Assembly: GCA_963422675.2 (NCBI GenBank)
Contig: CAXVYS010000019.1
Span: 1 to 64,000, forward strand
Source: UBA4416 sp963422675
GTDB taxonomy: Bacteria; Bacteroidota; Bacteroidia; B-17B0; Aurantibacillaceae
Reading direction: 5' to 3'
DNA length: 64,000 nucleotides
Part shown: positions 52,455 to 60,936 of the stretch, one piece after another
Numbering within the stretch: the first letter of the stretch is position 1
Layout: each line of letters opens with the position of its first letter
The notes under the pieces: generated by a model
What the model saw: only the letters and a program-made list of their open reading frames with translations
What the model was told of the DNA's origin: nothing
Databases searched by the model: none
Made by a program: the position numbers and the translations under genes

Positions 52455-53755
52455 AACTTTACTCTTCTGTCTATAAAAATAATTGGTTTTCTGCTCATTT
52501 CAGGAAACTGCCTTTTTGCTATATTTTCCGGTGTTTCCAGAATAATAGTGGGTGCAACTCTTAGCTTCGCTCTGAAATGATCTTTTAATTCTTTATCAAA
52601 ATTTTCCGGTGCATCAATAGCTCCTACATGGATCACAATTTCGTCTGTACCAATTTCATTGGTAAAAACTTCTACTATAAAATTTTTAATATAAGGTACA
52701 GTATTTAAAATATCATACAGGGAAGGAGGGTACAAGCTCGTTCCTTTATATTTGATCATTTGTTGCTTTCGCCCTAAAATAGGGCTGATACGTAAGGTAG
52801 TTCTTCCACAACTACACTTTTCGTAATGGGCTTTGCAAATATCTCCGGTTTTAAAACGCAGTAAAGGCATACCTTCAACACCCAGTGTGGTAACCGTTAG
52901 TTCCCCTGCTTCTCCTTCTGCAACCGGGTTGTTATGGTCATCTAAAAATTCCGCTATCAGTAATTCAGGATGGTAATGCCCCCCCCTTCCTGCTTCACAT
53001 TCGGTAAACGCAGCGCCCATTTCGGTAGAAGCATACGTACTGAATAATTCCAGCGGCCATTTTTCTGTAATACGTTTACCTAAAGTATTGTATTCGAAAT
53101 TTTCATGACGAATAGGTTCACCAATACAAACTACTTTTTTTATACTACAGTTTTTATAATCGATCCCATTCTGTTCAGCAAACTCTATCAGTTTAATCAG
53201 GAAAGAAGGAACAGCGATAGCAATGGTTGGGCTTAGCCGTTTAATGGTATCCCATTGAAACTCCGGCATACCATTACCCACACGCACTACACCGGCTCCC
53301 ATTTTTTTTAATCCTAAAAAATAAGCCATGCCTGCCATAAACCTTCGGTCTATCGTAGTCATTAACTGGTAAATATCGTGTTTACTTCCGCCCGCACAAG
53401 CTAAAGAAATAGATTCATTATATGCAAGACGTTCCAGGTCCTTATCCGTTAATACAAACGTTAAGGGATCACCTAAAGTTCCGCTGGTAGTTACATAATC
53501 AATAATTTTATCAGGGTTTACGCAAATAAAATCTTTGTTGTAATGATGAAGATCATCTTTTGTCGTAACCGGAATTCGTTTAAGATCAGTAAGTGTTTTG
53601 ATAGTTCCGGCATCTATCCCATGGGTTTTAAAATGAGATTTATAAAAGGTGGAATGAGTAGCTACATACTGTACTAATTCCTGAAGTTTTTGTTCCTGAA
53701 ATGATTCAATCTCTTGGGGAAGCAGTGTTTCTATAGAAGGAATGAATGAACTCAT
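52451..53755 (-). CDS. Phenylacetate-CoA ligase-like adenylate-forming enzyme
   Basis: ANL-superfamily protein of 434 residues resembling PaaK. The phosphate-binding loop is VTTSGTLGDPLTFVL, the adenine/acid motif STYASTEMGAAF, then PLLRFKTGDICKA, a Cys-x-Cys pair in KCSCGRTTLRISPILGR, and the C-terminal GRKQQMIKYKGTSLYPPSLYDIL hinge. It activates a carboxylic acid as its adenylate and usually makes a CoA thioester; the acid is not evident. With the downstream acyltransferase it may activate and then transfer an acyl or aryl group. Confidence 0.85.
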   Translation of the reverse strand: MSSFIPSIETLLPQEIESFQEQKLQELVQYVATHSTFYKSHFKTHGIDAGTIKTLTDLKRIPVTTKDDLHHYNKDFICVNPDKIIDYVTTSGTLGDPLTFVLTDKDLERLAYNESISLACAGGSKHDIYQLMTTIDRRFMAGMAYFLGLKKMGAGVVRVGNGMPEFQWDTIKRLSPTIAIAVPSFLIKLIEFAEQNGIDYKNCSIKKVVCIGEPIRHENFEYNTLGKRITEKWPLELFSTYASTEMGAAFTECEAGRGGHYHPELLIAEFLDDHNNPVAEGEAGELTVTTLGVEGMPLLRFKTGDICKAHYEKCSCGRTTLRISPILGRKQQMIKYKGTSLYPPSLYDILNTVPYIKNFIVEVFTNEIGTDEIVIHVGAIDAPENFDKELKDHFRAKLRVAPTIILETPENIAKRQFPEMSRKPIIFIDRRVKL

Positions 53756-53828
53756 TGGTGGTTTAAAATTAATCGAGTTTAATCATTTTTTTAATTAAAC
53801 GGCAAGATACGTTCAAAATTATAAATTT

Positions 53829-53836
53829 TATCTTTG
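53829..53836 (+). promoter_or_regulatory. -7 element TATCTTTG before the HEAT-like gene
   Basis: Consensus TAnnTTTG, 24 bases before the GTG start; no clear -33 partner. A minus-strand TAATTTTG lies at 53821-53814 for the divergent PaaK-like gene. Confidence 0.4.
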
Positions 53837-53860
53837 TTTGTATAAAAAACAAATCTTAAA

Positions 53861-54406
53861 GTGAAAAAGAAATTATCACAAACAGAATTGGCAGATGAAT
53901 TAACCAATGAAATAAGGAACTTTAGCGCTCCGGTATTAGCTAAAAAAGTTTTGAAAAATAATGAATTGCTTGAATTAACTGATCTGGCAATGTCTGAAGA
54001 TTTATTGTTAAGTAGCCGCGCAATGTGGGTTTTAAGCCATTGTAGCGATCAGGCATACGACAGTGTGAAAAAATACCATGATAAGCTCATTAAAAATTTA
54101 AGTAGAAAAGGCCTGCATAACGGAGTAATTCGAAATACCTTGCGTTTATTTCAGGAATATCCCGTTCCTAAAAAACAGGAATCTTTTTTATTGGATAAAT
54201 GTTACGGGTATCTCAATGATCCTTCCGAAGCCATTGCTGTCAGGTCTTTTGCAATCAGGATCGTATTTAATATTTCCAAGCCATACCCTGAGTTGCTCGA
54301 TGAATTAGATACAATTTTAAATCATTTGAATATATACGATGAGCCGCCGGGAATAAAATCACGGGTAAAAAATACCATAAAAGATATTCATAAATTACGC
54401 CGTTAA
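53861..54406 (+). CDS. HEAT/ARM-like helical hypothetical protein
   Basis: Protein of 181 residues, function unknown. It starts with GTG (KKKLSQTELADEL). The protein is all-helical with repeat-like helix pairs, for example LLSSRAMWVLSHCSDQAYD and EAIAVRSFAIRIVFNISKPYPEL, which resemble HEAT repeats and suggest a protein-binding scaffold. Its 3' end overlaps the convergent gene at 54395 by 12 bases. Confidence 0.75.
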   Translation: MKKKLSQTELADELTNEIRNFSAPVLAKKVLKNNELLELTDLAMSEDLLLSSRAMWVLSHCSDQAYDSVKKYHDKLIKNLSRKGLHNGVIRNTLRLFQEYPVPKKQESFLLDKCYGYLNDPSEAIAVRSFAIRIVFNISKPYPELLDELDTILNHLNIYDEPPGIKSRVKNTIKDIHKLRR

Positions 54407-55354
54407 CGACGACATCGTTTGAGTGGAAATGCGGGTTAAGGTTGCATTATACTCATGAATCAGTTCATCAAATACTTCCTGTACCGATTGTATCTTGTCA
54501 ATAGATGCCGAAACTTGTCCTATTTCCAGTTCCCCTTCTTCCATATCTCCTTCAAACATGCCTTTCTTTGCACGCCCTTTGCCTAATAAAGCGGTTAACT
54601 CCTCCACACTGGCGCCTTTTTTCTCTAACTCATCTACTTTATTAAAAAAGTGGTTTCTAATGAGTCTTACGGGGGTTAATTGCTTTAAAGAAAGCGTAGT
54701 GTCACCTTCTCTGGTAGCTATAACATAGTTTTTAAAGTTAATATGAGCCGACGATTCATGAGTGGTTACAAAGCGGCTTCCTATTTGTACACCGTCAGCT
54801 CCCAGTGCAAATGCTGCGGCAATGGCTTGTCCCGAACCAATCCCACCCGCTGCAATTAAAGGGATGGCAATGGCTTTTTTTATCTGGGGAACCAATACCA
54901 GGGTGGTAGTCTCTTCCCGTCCGTTATGTCCTCCCGCTTCAAAGCCTTCCGCTACAATAGCATCAACGCCGGCTTCCTGGCATTTTAAGGCAAATTTTAC
55001 ATTGGATATGGCATGAACAACAGTGATTCCATGCCCTTTTAGATGTTGGGTCCAGGTTTTCGGATTTCCGGCAGATGTAAACACAATCTTAACACCTTCT
55101 TCAATAATAACCTTCATATGATCCTCTATATTAGGATATAGCAATGGCACATTTACCCCAAAAGGCTCGTCGGTAGCTTGTTTGCATTTTTGGATGTGTG
55201 TTCTTAATACTTCGGGGTACATGGAGCCTGAACCGATTAGTCCTAAACCTCCTGCATTTGATACGGCAGCAGCCAATTCCCACCCACTGCACCAGATCAT
55301 TCCGCCCTGAATAATGGGGTATTTTATGTTAAATAATTGGCTAATTGTTTTCAT
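54395..55354 (-). CDS. NAD(P)H-dependent flavin enzyme of the nitronate monooxygenase/FabK family
   Basis: FMN-binding TIM barrel of 319 residues. Motifs: the N-terminal NIKYPIIQGGMIWCSGWELA, GGLGLIGSGS, FGVNVPLLYP, VHAISNVKFALKCQEAGVDA, the histidine in EGFEAGGHNG, and the phosphate-binding IPLIAAGGIGSGQAIAAAFA with GADGVQIGSRF. The family includes 2-nitropropane dioxygenases and enoyl-ACP reductases FabK, and the two cannot be separated safely by eye. It is convergent with the HEAT-like gene. Confidence 0.88.
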   Translation of the reverse strand: MKTISQLFNIKYPIIQGGMIWCSGWELAAAVSNAGGLGLIGSGSMYPEVLRTHIQKCKQATDEPFGVNVPLLYPNIEDHMKVIIEEGVKIVFTSAGNPKTWTQHLKGHGITVVHAISNVKFALKCQEAGVDAIVAEGFEAGGHNGREETTTLVLVPQIKKAIAIPLIAAGGIGSGQAIAAAFALGADGVQIGSRFVTTHESSAHINFKNYVIATREGDTTLSLKQLTPVRLIRNHFFNKVDELEKKGASVEELTALLGKGRAKKGMFEGDMEEGELEIGQVSASIDKIQSVQEVFDELIHEYNATLTRISTQTMSSLTA

Positions 55355-55365
55355 TTGGTATTATT

Positions 55366-55398
55366 TTTGGCATAAAGTTAAAGATTTTATTATTTTTG
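55366..55398 (+). promoter_or_regulatory. Promoter of the PorG-like gene
   Basis: TTTG (55366-55369), 21 bases, TATTTTTG (55391-55398); the ATG follows 22 bases later. Confidence 0.65.
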
Positions 55399-55420
55399 TG
55401 TACTAATCTCAAATAGTGTA

Positions 55421-56344
55421 ATGAAAAAAATATTTACCTTATTTCTAACTTTATTGTTCACTACCACTCTAATTAAAGCTCAAAGACGCTTGGATTATGG
55501 CGTTTCGGTGGGTGTTTCTAATTATCTGGGAGATATAGGCGGTAAAGAAAAAACCCGTAGGGATTTTGTTGCCGATATGAAATTAGCTAAAACCCGCTGG
55601 AATTTTGGGGTTTTTGTACGTTATAAAATAAAACCTAAAATTTCTATTAAGGTCGCGTTGGATTATTTACGATTGGAAGGAGATGATAAATTATCTACTA
55701 ACCCTGCCCGTAATGCCCGTAACCTGAACTTCCGAAATGATATGTTTGACTTAGGAGTTACCGGCCAGTTCTTTTTTTATGAAGATAATGACTTAGGAAA
55801 TACATACCGTTTTAAAAATGGTTTCAGGGCTTATGCATTTGTTGGTGTAGGTGGCTTTTATTCAAACCCTAAAGCATTTTATAATGGAGCATGGGTAAAA
55901 CTTCGTCCCTTACAAACAGAAGGTGTAGCTTATAGCCCGATAGGCATTAATATTCCTGCCGGTTTAGGGTTTTATTTCACGTTCGAGAAAAAACACCGGA
56001 TTGGTTTTGAAGCAAATTACAGAACAACCTTCACCGATTATTTGGATGACATCAGCGGAAAATATGCTGATCCGTCAGGAATGAGTGCTACAGGAGCTGC
56101 TTTATCTAATCGTACCGGCGAAGTAAGTGGTTTGGATCCGGCCTTTGCAAATAACTTCGGTTACGATTCTCAAGCAGGTGTGGGTAATAAGCGTGGAGAT
56201 AAAACCCATAAAGATTCTTACATGACAATGAGTTTAAGCTATAGTTATGTACTAAAAGGAAAATCAAGTTTCTACAGAGGTCATTACGGTAACTTCTTTG
56301 GTAATAAAAAAGGAAGAGTTCGTAAGATCAGAGCTAAGTTCTAA
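55421..56344 (+). CDS. PorG-like (DUF6089) T9SS outer-membrane protein
   Basis: Outer-membrane barrel of 307 residues with a signal peptide (KKIFTLFLTLLFTTTLIKAQ). The DUF6089 mark is the mature start RRLDYGVSVGVSNYLGDIGG. The strands continue through RWNFGVFVRYKIKPKISIKV and RAYAFVGVGGFYSNPKAFYN, and the C-terminus is basic (GNKKGRVRKIRAKF). PorG of Porphyromonas belongs to this family and interacts with the PorK/N ring of the T9SS. Closeness to nadK and the CBS gene fits a context often seen for DUF6089 in Bacteroidota; eno is inserted between here. The assignment to PorG function is inferred. Confidence 0.8.
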   Translation: MKKIFTLFLTLLFTTTLIKAQRRLDYGVSVGVSNYLGDIGGKEKTRRDFVADMKLAKTRWNFGVFVRYKIKPKISIKVALDYLRLEGDDKLSTNPARNARNLNFRNDMFDLGVTGQFFFYEDNDLGNTYRFKNGFRAYAFVGVGGFYSNPKAFYNGAWVKLRPLQTEGVAYSPIGINIPAGLGFYFTFEKKHRIGFEANYRTTFTDYLDDISGKYADPSGMSATGAALSNRTGEVSGLDPAFANNFGYDSQAGVGNKRGDKTHKDSYMTMSLSYSYVLKGKSSFYRGHYGNFFGNKKGRVRKIRAKF

Positions 56345-56370
56345 TTCAAATTATAAAACATATTTCATAA

Positions 56371-56403
56371 AAAAACCTCTGATATTAATCAGAGGTTTTT
56401 TTA
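56371..56403 (+). terminator. Terminator after the PorG-like gene
   Basis: A 13-bp stem, AAAAACCTCTGAT (56371-56383) with ATCAGAGGTTTTT (56388-56400), a 4-base loop and T/A runs. Confidence 0.88.
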
Positions 56404-56437
56404 TATAAAGTTATGTCTCGTCCTGAAATAGCGTTAC

Positions 56438-56470
56438 AAAAAAAGGTTGTTTCATTTGAAACAACCTTTT
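56438..56470 (-). terminator. Terminator after eno
   Basis: A perfect 14-bp stem, AAAAGGTTGTTTCA (56441-56454) with TGAAACAACCTTTT (56457-56470), which on the minus strand ends in TTTTTTT. It lies 6 bases after the eno stop. Confidence 0.88.
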
Positions 56471-56475
56471 AAATC

Positions 56476-57768
56476 TTACTTCTTCAAAAACTTAAAGTCT
56501 TTTCCAATATACCTTGCATTTGTTCCCAACTGCTCTTCAATTCTTAATAACTGATTGTATTTTGCGATCCGGTCGCTGCGTGAAGCAGAACCTGTTTTAA
56601 TTTGCCCACAGCTTAAAGCTACTGCCAGATCAGCAATGGTTGTATCTTCTGTTTCACCGCTTCTATGGCTCATTACCGAGGTATAGCTGTTAGTTTGCGC
56701 TAATTGTACGGCATTAATCGTTTCTGTTAAAGTACCAATCTGGTTTACTTTTACAAGGATCGAGTTGGCAACACCTCTTTCAATTCCTTTAGATAAGAAA
56801 TTGACATTGGTCACAAATAAATCATCTCCTACTAATTGTGTAGAAGCTCCCAATTTGTCTGTCATTAATTTCCAACCATCCCAATCTTCTTCGGCAAAAC
56901 CATCTTCGATAGAAATAATAGGATATTTTTTTCTCCAGTCAGCCCAAAAATCAACCATTTGCGAAGCCGTTAATTTATCGCCTGTCGATTTTTTAAAGTG
57001 ATAGACTTTTTCATCCGTATTATAAAATTCAGAAGCTGCAGCATCCATCGCAATGTAAATGTCTTCACCTGCTTTATAACCTGCTGTTTCAATAGCCTGC
57101 ATCACTGCTTTAATGGCATCTTCATTGTTTCTGAAATTAGGAGCAAAACCACCTTCATCACCTACGTTGGTTGACATACCCTGTGATTTTAAAACAGCTT
57201 TTAAATGATGGAATACTTCAGTCCCCATCCGTAACCCTTCGCTAAAGCTTTCTGCGCCTATTGGCATAATCATAAACTCCTGAAAATCTATACCATTATC
57301 CGCATGAGAACCACCATTTAAAATGTTCATCATAGGAATAGGCAATAAGTTGGCATTTACGCCACCAATGTATCTGTAAAGCGGCTGGCGACATTCTTCA
57401 GCAGCAGCACGGGCAACAGCTAAAGAAACGCCTAATATGGCGTTAGCACCTAAATTACCTTTGTTTGGGCTCCCGTCTAATTCGATCATGGCAGTATCAA
57501 TCGCATTTTGATCAAAAACATACATGCCTTTTAATTTTTCGGCAATAACGGTATTTACATTATTTACAGCGCGATTCACACTTTTCCCTAAATATTGTGA
57601 TTTGTCATTATCTCTTAATTCAACGGCTTCATGCATTCCTGTTGATGCTCCCGATGGAACAGCCGCTCTTCCTAAGATTCCCTGGTCTGTTACTACATCA
57701 ACTTCAACAGTTGGATTTCCGCGCGAATCTAAAATTTGTCGCGCTACGATGGTGTGAATAAATGACAT
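56476..57768 (-). CDS. eno: Enolase
   Basis: Converts 2-phosphoglycerate to phosphoenolpyruvate in glycolysis. It has 430 residues, complete. N-terminal ARQILDSRGNPTVEVDV and VPSGASTGMHEAVELRD, the substrate His region MNILNGGSHADNGIDFQEFM, the catalytic Glu/Asp metal ligands in SIEDGFAEEDWDG and LVGDDLFVTN, the Lys in ILVKVNQIGTLTE and the signature MSHRSGETEDTTIADLAV are all intact. A -7 like TAATTTTG (57808-57801, minus) precedes it by about 33 bases. It is flanked by its own terminator and is probably monocistronic. Confidence 0.98.
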   Translation of the reverse strand: MSFIHTIVARQILDSRGNPTVEVDVVTDQGILGRAAVPSGASTGMHEAVELRDNDKSQYLGKSVNRAVNNVNTVIAEKLKGMYVFDQNAIDTAMIELDGSPNKGNLGANAILGVSLAVARAAAEECRQPLYRYIGGVNANLLPIPMMNILNGGSHADNGIDFQEFMIMPIGAESFSEGLRMGTEVFHHLKAVLKSQGMSTNVGDEGGFAPNFRNNEDAIKAVMQAIETAGYKAGEDIYIAMDAAASEFYNTDEKVYHFKKSTGDKLTASQMVDFWADWRKKYPIISIEDGFAEEDWDGWKLMTDKLGASTQLVGDDLFVTNVNFLSKGIERGVANSILVKVNQIGTLTETINAVQLAQTNSYTSVMSHRSGETEDTTIADLAVALSCGQIKTGSASRSDRIAKYNQLLRIEEQLGTNARYIGKDFKFLKK

Positions 57769-57912
57769 ATAATATCTGTTTTTTGAGGTTTATGAGGCCT
57801 CAAAATTAAATAAACTTTTTATAATTAAAATTTAATGTGTGTAATTTTTGGTAAAATAAATCGTGGAGGAACCACCAATAGTTCTAAAACCGGAAGATAG
57901 GGCAGAAGTAGT

Positions 57913-58791
57913 TTATTTTCGTTTATCTAACCCCCATAAAAGCTTATTCCTGAGGGTTTCAAAGAAATGTTGCCCATCAAGGTTAATCATATTAAACCTG
58001 AAATCTGCTTTTCTGATAACCAGTTCTGCCTGTTGTGTAATGGTTTGCGAGCGTGAATCCAACGATACATTAAAACTGTCGCTTCTGCCCGACACTTTAA
58101 AACTCAGTATTTTATTATTGGAAATAACAATAGGCCTTACATTCAAATTGTGGGGCGCAATAGGGGTAATAATAAAATTATCGGAATCAGGCAACATAAT
58201 AGGTCCACCGCAACTTAAGGAATAAGCCGTAGAGCCTGTTGGTGTAGAAACAATAAGACCATCAGCAAAATAAGAATTTAAAAAAATACCATCCACATAA
58301 GTGTCAATGTGAATCATCGCACTCGATTCTTTTTTATGAATTGTAAATTCATTCAAGGCATAATTCACCTGGTTAAAATCAGAAGCATTGTTTTCTAAAA
58401 CAATTAATTCTCTTTTATCAAGGGTATATTTTTCTTTAATCAGCAACTGTATTGCTTTCGAAAAATCTTCTTTATATACGGTCGCTAAAAACCCTAAACG
58501 GCCTGTGTTTACGCCCAATACAGGGATACCTGATTTTCTTACAAATTCAAGGGTTTCGAGCATGGTGCCGTCGCCTCCTAAAGAAATAACATAATCTGCT
58601 TTCGCGATCAGCTCTTCAAAATTCGAATACGTATTCAGTTTGAAATCTACACCGTTTTCCGAAATTAAAAAATCGAGGTAAGGTTTATAAACAATAACTT
58701 TAAAGTGTTCGCTATTGGAAAGGGCAATAAGCTGTTCCAGATAATGAGGAAAATTTTCTTTCGTATTTCTGGCGTATACAGCTATCGTCAT
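57913..58791 (-). CDS. nadK: NAD kinase
   Basis: Phosphorylates NAD to NADP. It has 292 residues with SLGGDGTMLETLEFVRK, GVNTGRLGFLATV, the NEFTIHKKESS region and the glycine-rich ADGLIVSTPTGSTAYSLSCG, all family hallmarks. It lies 86 bases downstream of the CBS-domain gene on the same strand. Confidence 0.96.
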   Translation of the reverse strand: MTIAVYARNTKENFPHYLEQLIALSNSEHFKVIVYKPYLDFLISENGVDFKLNTYSNFEELIAKADYVISLGGDGTMLETLEFVRKSGIPVLGVNTGRLGFLATVYKEDFSKAIQLLIKEKYTLDKRELIVLENNASDFNQVNYALNEFTIHKKESSAMIHIDTYVDGIFLNSYFADGLIVSTPTGSTAYSLSCGGPIMLPDSDNFIITPIAPHNLNVRPIVISNNKILSFKVSGRSDSFNVSLDSRSQTITQQAELVIRKADFRFNMINLDGQHFFETLRNKLLWGLDKRK

Positions 58792-58877
58792 TTTGTAATA
58801 TAAACTCTAATTCCTTTAATTATTTTTAGTATGTCTCTTCGTTTCTTTTCAATCCATTGAGCCTTTAATCCCCTCAA

Positions 58878-59540
58878 TTATATATTCAGGAAGTGAATAA
58901 ACTCATCTAATTTATCTTTAATGGCAGATTCAAAATTACTATTTTGGAAAGATGCTTTTACCACATAATTGTAGCGGTAAAAAGTTTGTAAAATGCGGGA
59001 AAGGTCTTCTGTATTTACTTTAATGGTAACTTCCATTTTAGTGCTTTCAGGTATAGAAGAAACGTGCGCACTCAATACTTTCGAATCATTGCCTTCTACA
59101 ATATTCGCAATTTGCGTTAACGAATAATCAGCCTGGTTTACCTCTAAAACAATTACACCACCAGGATCCTGTACCGAAGCCATGGTAGATATATTTTGAA
59201 GTAACCCTTTTAACGTGATGCAACCCTTATACAATTCCTTATCATCTAAAACAGGAATTAATGTAAGGTTAAACGACATCATCAGTTTTAAAAGATCATA
59301 CGTGTGCTGATAGTTATGAATAATAGGTTTTAACAGGGGCGTTTTTAATTCAGCCAATGTTTCCTTCGGGTGATTATAATCGATCAGGTCATGTTCGGAA
59401 ACAATGCCAATTAATTCTCTTTCTTTCACCACAGCCAAATGTGAAACTTTAAATTGTTCCATCCAGTCCAATGCAACCTCAACTGTGTCAGTGTGCTTTA
59501 GCGGTGGAATTTCATCAGTAATTAAATCGGAAACTAGCAT
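58878..59540 (-). CDS. CBS-domain protein with C-terminal ACT-like region
   Basis: Protein of 220 residues. Two CBS domains (about 1-120: VSDLITDEIPPLKHTDTVEV, VSHLAVVKERELIGIVSEHD, and LTLIPVLDDKELYKGCITLK) are followed by an ACT-like domain (about 130-205: VIVLEVNQADYSLTQIANIV), an AcuB-like combination that suggests a nucleotide- or metabolite-sensing regulator. I use ATG 59540 rather than a TTG two codons upstream. A TACTTTTG -7 element (59551-59544) ends three bases from this ATG. nadK follows downstream, so co-regulation with NADP supply is possible. Confidence 0.85.
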   Translation of the reverse strand: MLVSDLITDEIPPLKHTDTVEVALDWMEQFKVSHLAVVKERELIGIVSEHDLIDYNHPKETLAELKTPLLKPIIHNYQHTYDLLKLMMSFNLTLIPVLDDKELYKGCITLKGLLQNISTMASVQDPGGVIVLEVNQADYSLTQIANIVEGNDSKVLSAHVSSIPESTKMEVTIKVNTEDLSRILQTFYRYNYVVKASFQNSNFESAIKDKLDEFIHFLNI

Positions 59541-59543
59541 AAA

Positions 59544-59551
59544 CAAAAGTA
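59544..59551 (-). promoter_or_regulatory. -7 element TACTTTTG immediately before the CBS gene
   Basis: Consensus TAnnTTTG three bases from the ATG at 59540, so transcription would start at or next to the start codon. No clear -33 TTG. Confidence 0.5.
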
Positions 59552-59675
59552 GTATTAATTTATTATAAAAGCTTTAGTAGTATAATAATGTTTAACGTTT
59601 AAGATACACTTTAGTTTAATAGTAAGTTTAGTTAAACTTTATTAATTATGGACAAAATTTAAACGTATAAACCTT

Positions 59676-59683
59676 TATATTTG
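59676..59683 (+). promoter_or_regulatory. -7 element TATATTTG before proline dehydrogenase
   Basis: Consensus TAnnTTTG, 15 bases before the ATG at 59699; the -33 region is A/T-rich without a clear TTG. Confidence 0.45.
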
Positions 59684-59698
59684 ACCATATTTTACTTC

Positions 59699-60856
59699 AT
59701 GATTTCTTTTGATAACACAGAAAATGCCTTCAAGGCAAAATCCAATGGCGACTTAAACCGTTCCTATTGGTTATTTAAATTAATTAGTAACCCAACACTC
59801 GTAAAAGTTGGAGCTAATACGGCCCCCTTTGCACTTAATATCGGATTAAAAGGCCTGTTCAAAAACACTATTTTTAAACAGTTTGTTGGTGGAGAAAATA
59901 TTAACGATTGTGATAAAACCATTAATGAATTAGGGAAATTTAATATCGGAACTATTTTAGATTACAGCGTGGAAGGCAAGGAAAGCGAAGCCGACTTTGA
60001 TGCCTGTTGTAAAGAAACCCAGGAAACAATTCATAAAGCTAAAAGTAATGAACACATTCCTTTTTGTGTATTTAAAGTTACCGGCCTGGCATGCTTTGAT
60101 CTGTTGGAAAAAGTAAGTTCGAAAGCAGCTTTAACCAACGACGAAGAAAAAGAATATGAAAAAGTACGCCAACGTGTACACGCCATTTGTGATGCGGCAT
60201 TTAAAGCACAACAACCTTTGTTTATTGATGCCGAGGAAAGCTGGATTCAACCTGCTATTGATGATTTGGCAGACGAAAACATGAAGCTCTTTAATAAAGA
60301 AAAAGCAATTGTATATAACACATTTCAGTTGTACCGAAAAGACAGACTGGCTTTTTTAAAGCAAACGATTTCACATGCAAAAGCAAACCAATACCATGTA
60401 GGAGCAAAACTTGTAAGAGGGGCTTATATGGAAAAAGAACGGAAGAGAGCCATAGAAAAAAATTATCCCTCTCCTATACAGGATACAAAAGAAAATTCTG
60501 ACAAAGATTATAATCTGGCATTGGAAGAATGCATTAACCATATTGATATGATAGGTCTTTGTGCCGGAACGCATAACGAACAAAGCAGCCTGGCATTGGT
60601 GAAATTAATGCAGGAACACTCTATTGCCAATTCAGATAAACGTGTTTATTTTTCGCAGCTCTTAGGAATGAGCGATCACATTAGTTATAACTTAACACTG
60701 GGAGGCTATAATGTGGCTAAATACGTTCCTTATGGTCCTGTTAAGGAAGTACTGCCATACCTCATCAGAAGAGCGCAGGAAAACACTTCTGTGAAAGGAC
60801 AAACGGGCAGAGAACTTAGTCTGATTATCAAAGAAAAATCCAGAAGAAAAAAATAA
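59699..60856 (+). CDS. Proline dehydrogenase (monofunctional)
   Basis: FAD enzyme that oxidises proline to pyrroline-5-carboxylate; 385 residues from ATG 59699 (MISFDNTENAFKAKS). A TTG at 59681 would overlap the promoter. The PRODH barrel shows TILDYSVEGKESEADFD, FCVFKVTGLACFDLLEK, LFIDAEESWIQPAIDDLA, YNTFQLYRKDRLAFLKQ, the YHVGAKLVRGAYMEKERKRA block with the flavin/substrate Arg and Lys, CAGTHNEQSSLAL and YVPYGPVKEVLPYLIRRAQE. It lacks the P5C dehydrogenase half of PutA. It is monocistronic, with a terminator after it. Confidence 0.94.
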   Translation: MISFDNTENAFKAKSNGDLNRSYWLFKLISNPTLVKVGANTAPFALNIGLKGLFKNTIFKQFVGGENINDCDKTINELGKFNIGTILDYSVEGKESEADFDACCKETQETIHKAKSNEHIPFCVFKVTGLACFDLLEKVSSKAALTNDEEKEYEKVRQRVHAICDAAFKAQQPLFIDAEESWIQPAIDDLADENMKLFNKEKAIVYNTFQLYRKDRLAFLKQTISHAKANQYHVGAKLVRGAYMEKERKRAIEKNYPSPIQDTKENSDKDYNLALEECINHIDMIGLCAGTHNEQSSLALVKLMQEHSIANSDKRVYFSQLLGMSDHISYNLTLGGYNVAKYVPYGPVKEVLPYLIRRAQENTSVKGQTGRELSLIIKEKSRRKK

Positions 60857-60883
60857 GTTATTTTATATGCAGTCATGTCATAA

Positions 60884-60917
60884 AAAAAGCCTTCGTTATA
60901 ACTAACGAAGGCTTTTT
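60884..60917. terminator. Bidirectional terminator between proline dehydrogenase and porV
   Basis: Stem AAAAAGCCTTCGTTA with TAACGAAGGCTTTTT around a 4-base loop (60899-60902). A/T runs on both sides serve both convergent genes. Confidence 0.88.
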
Positions 60918-60936
60918 AAGTTCTAGGGAAATTGGT

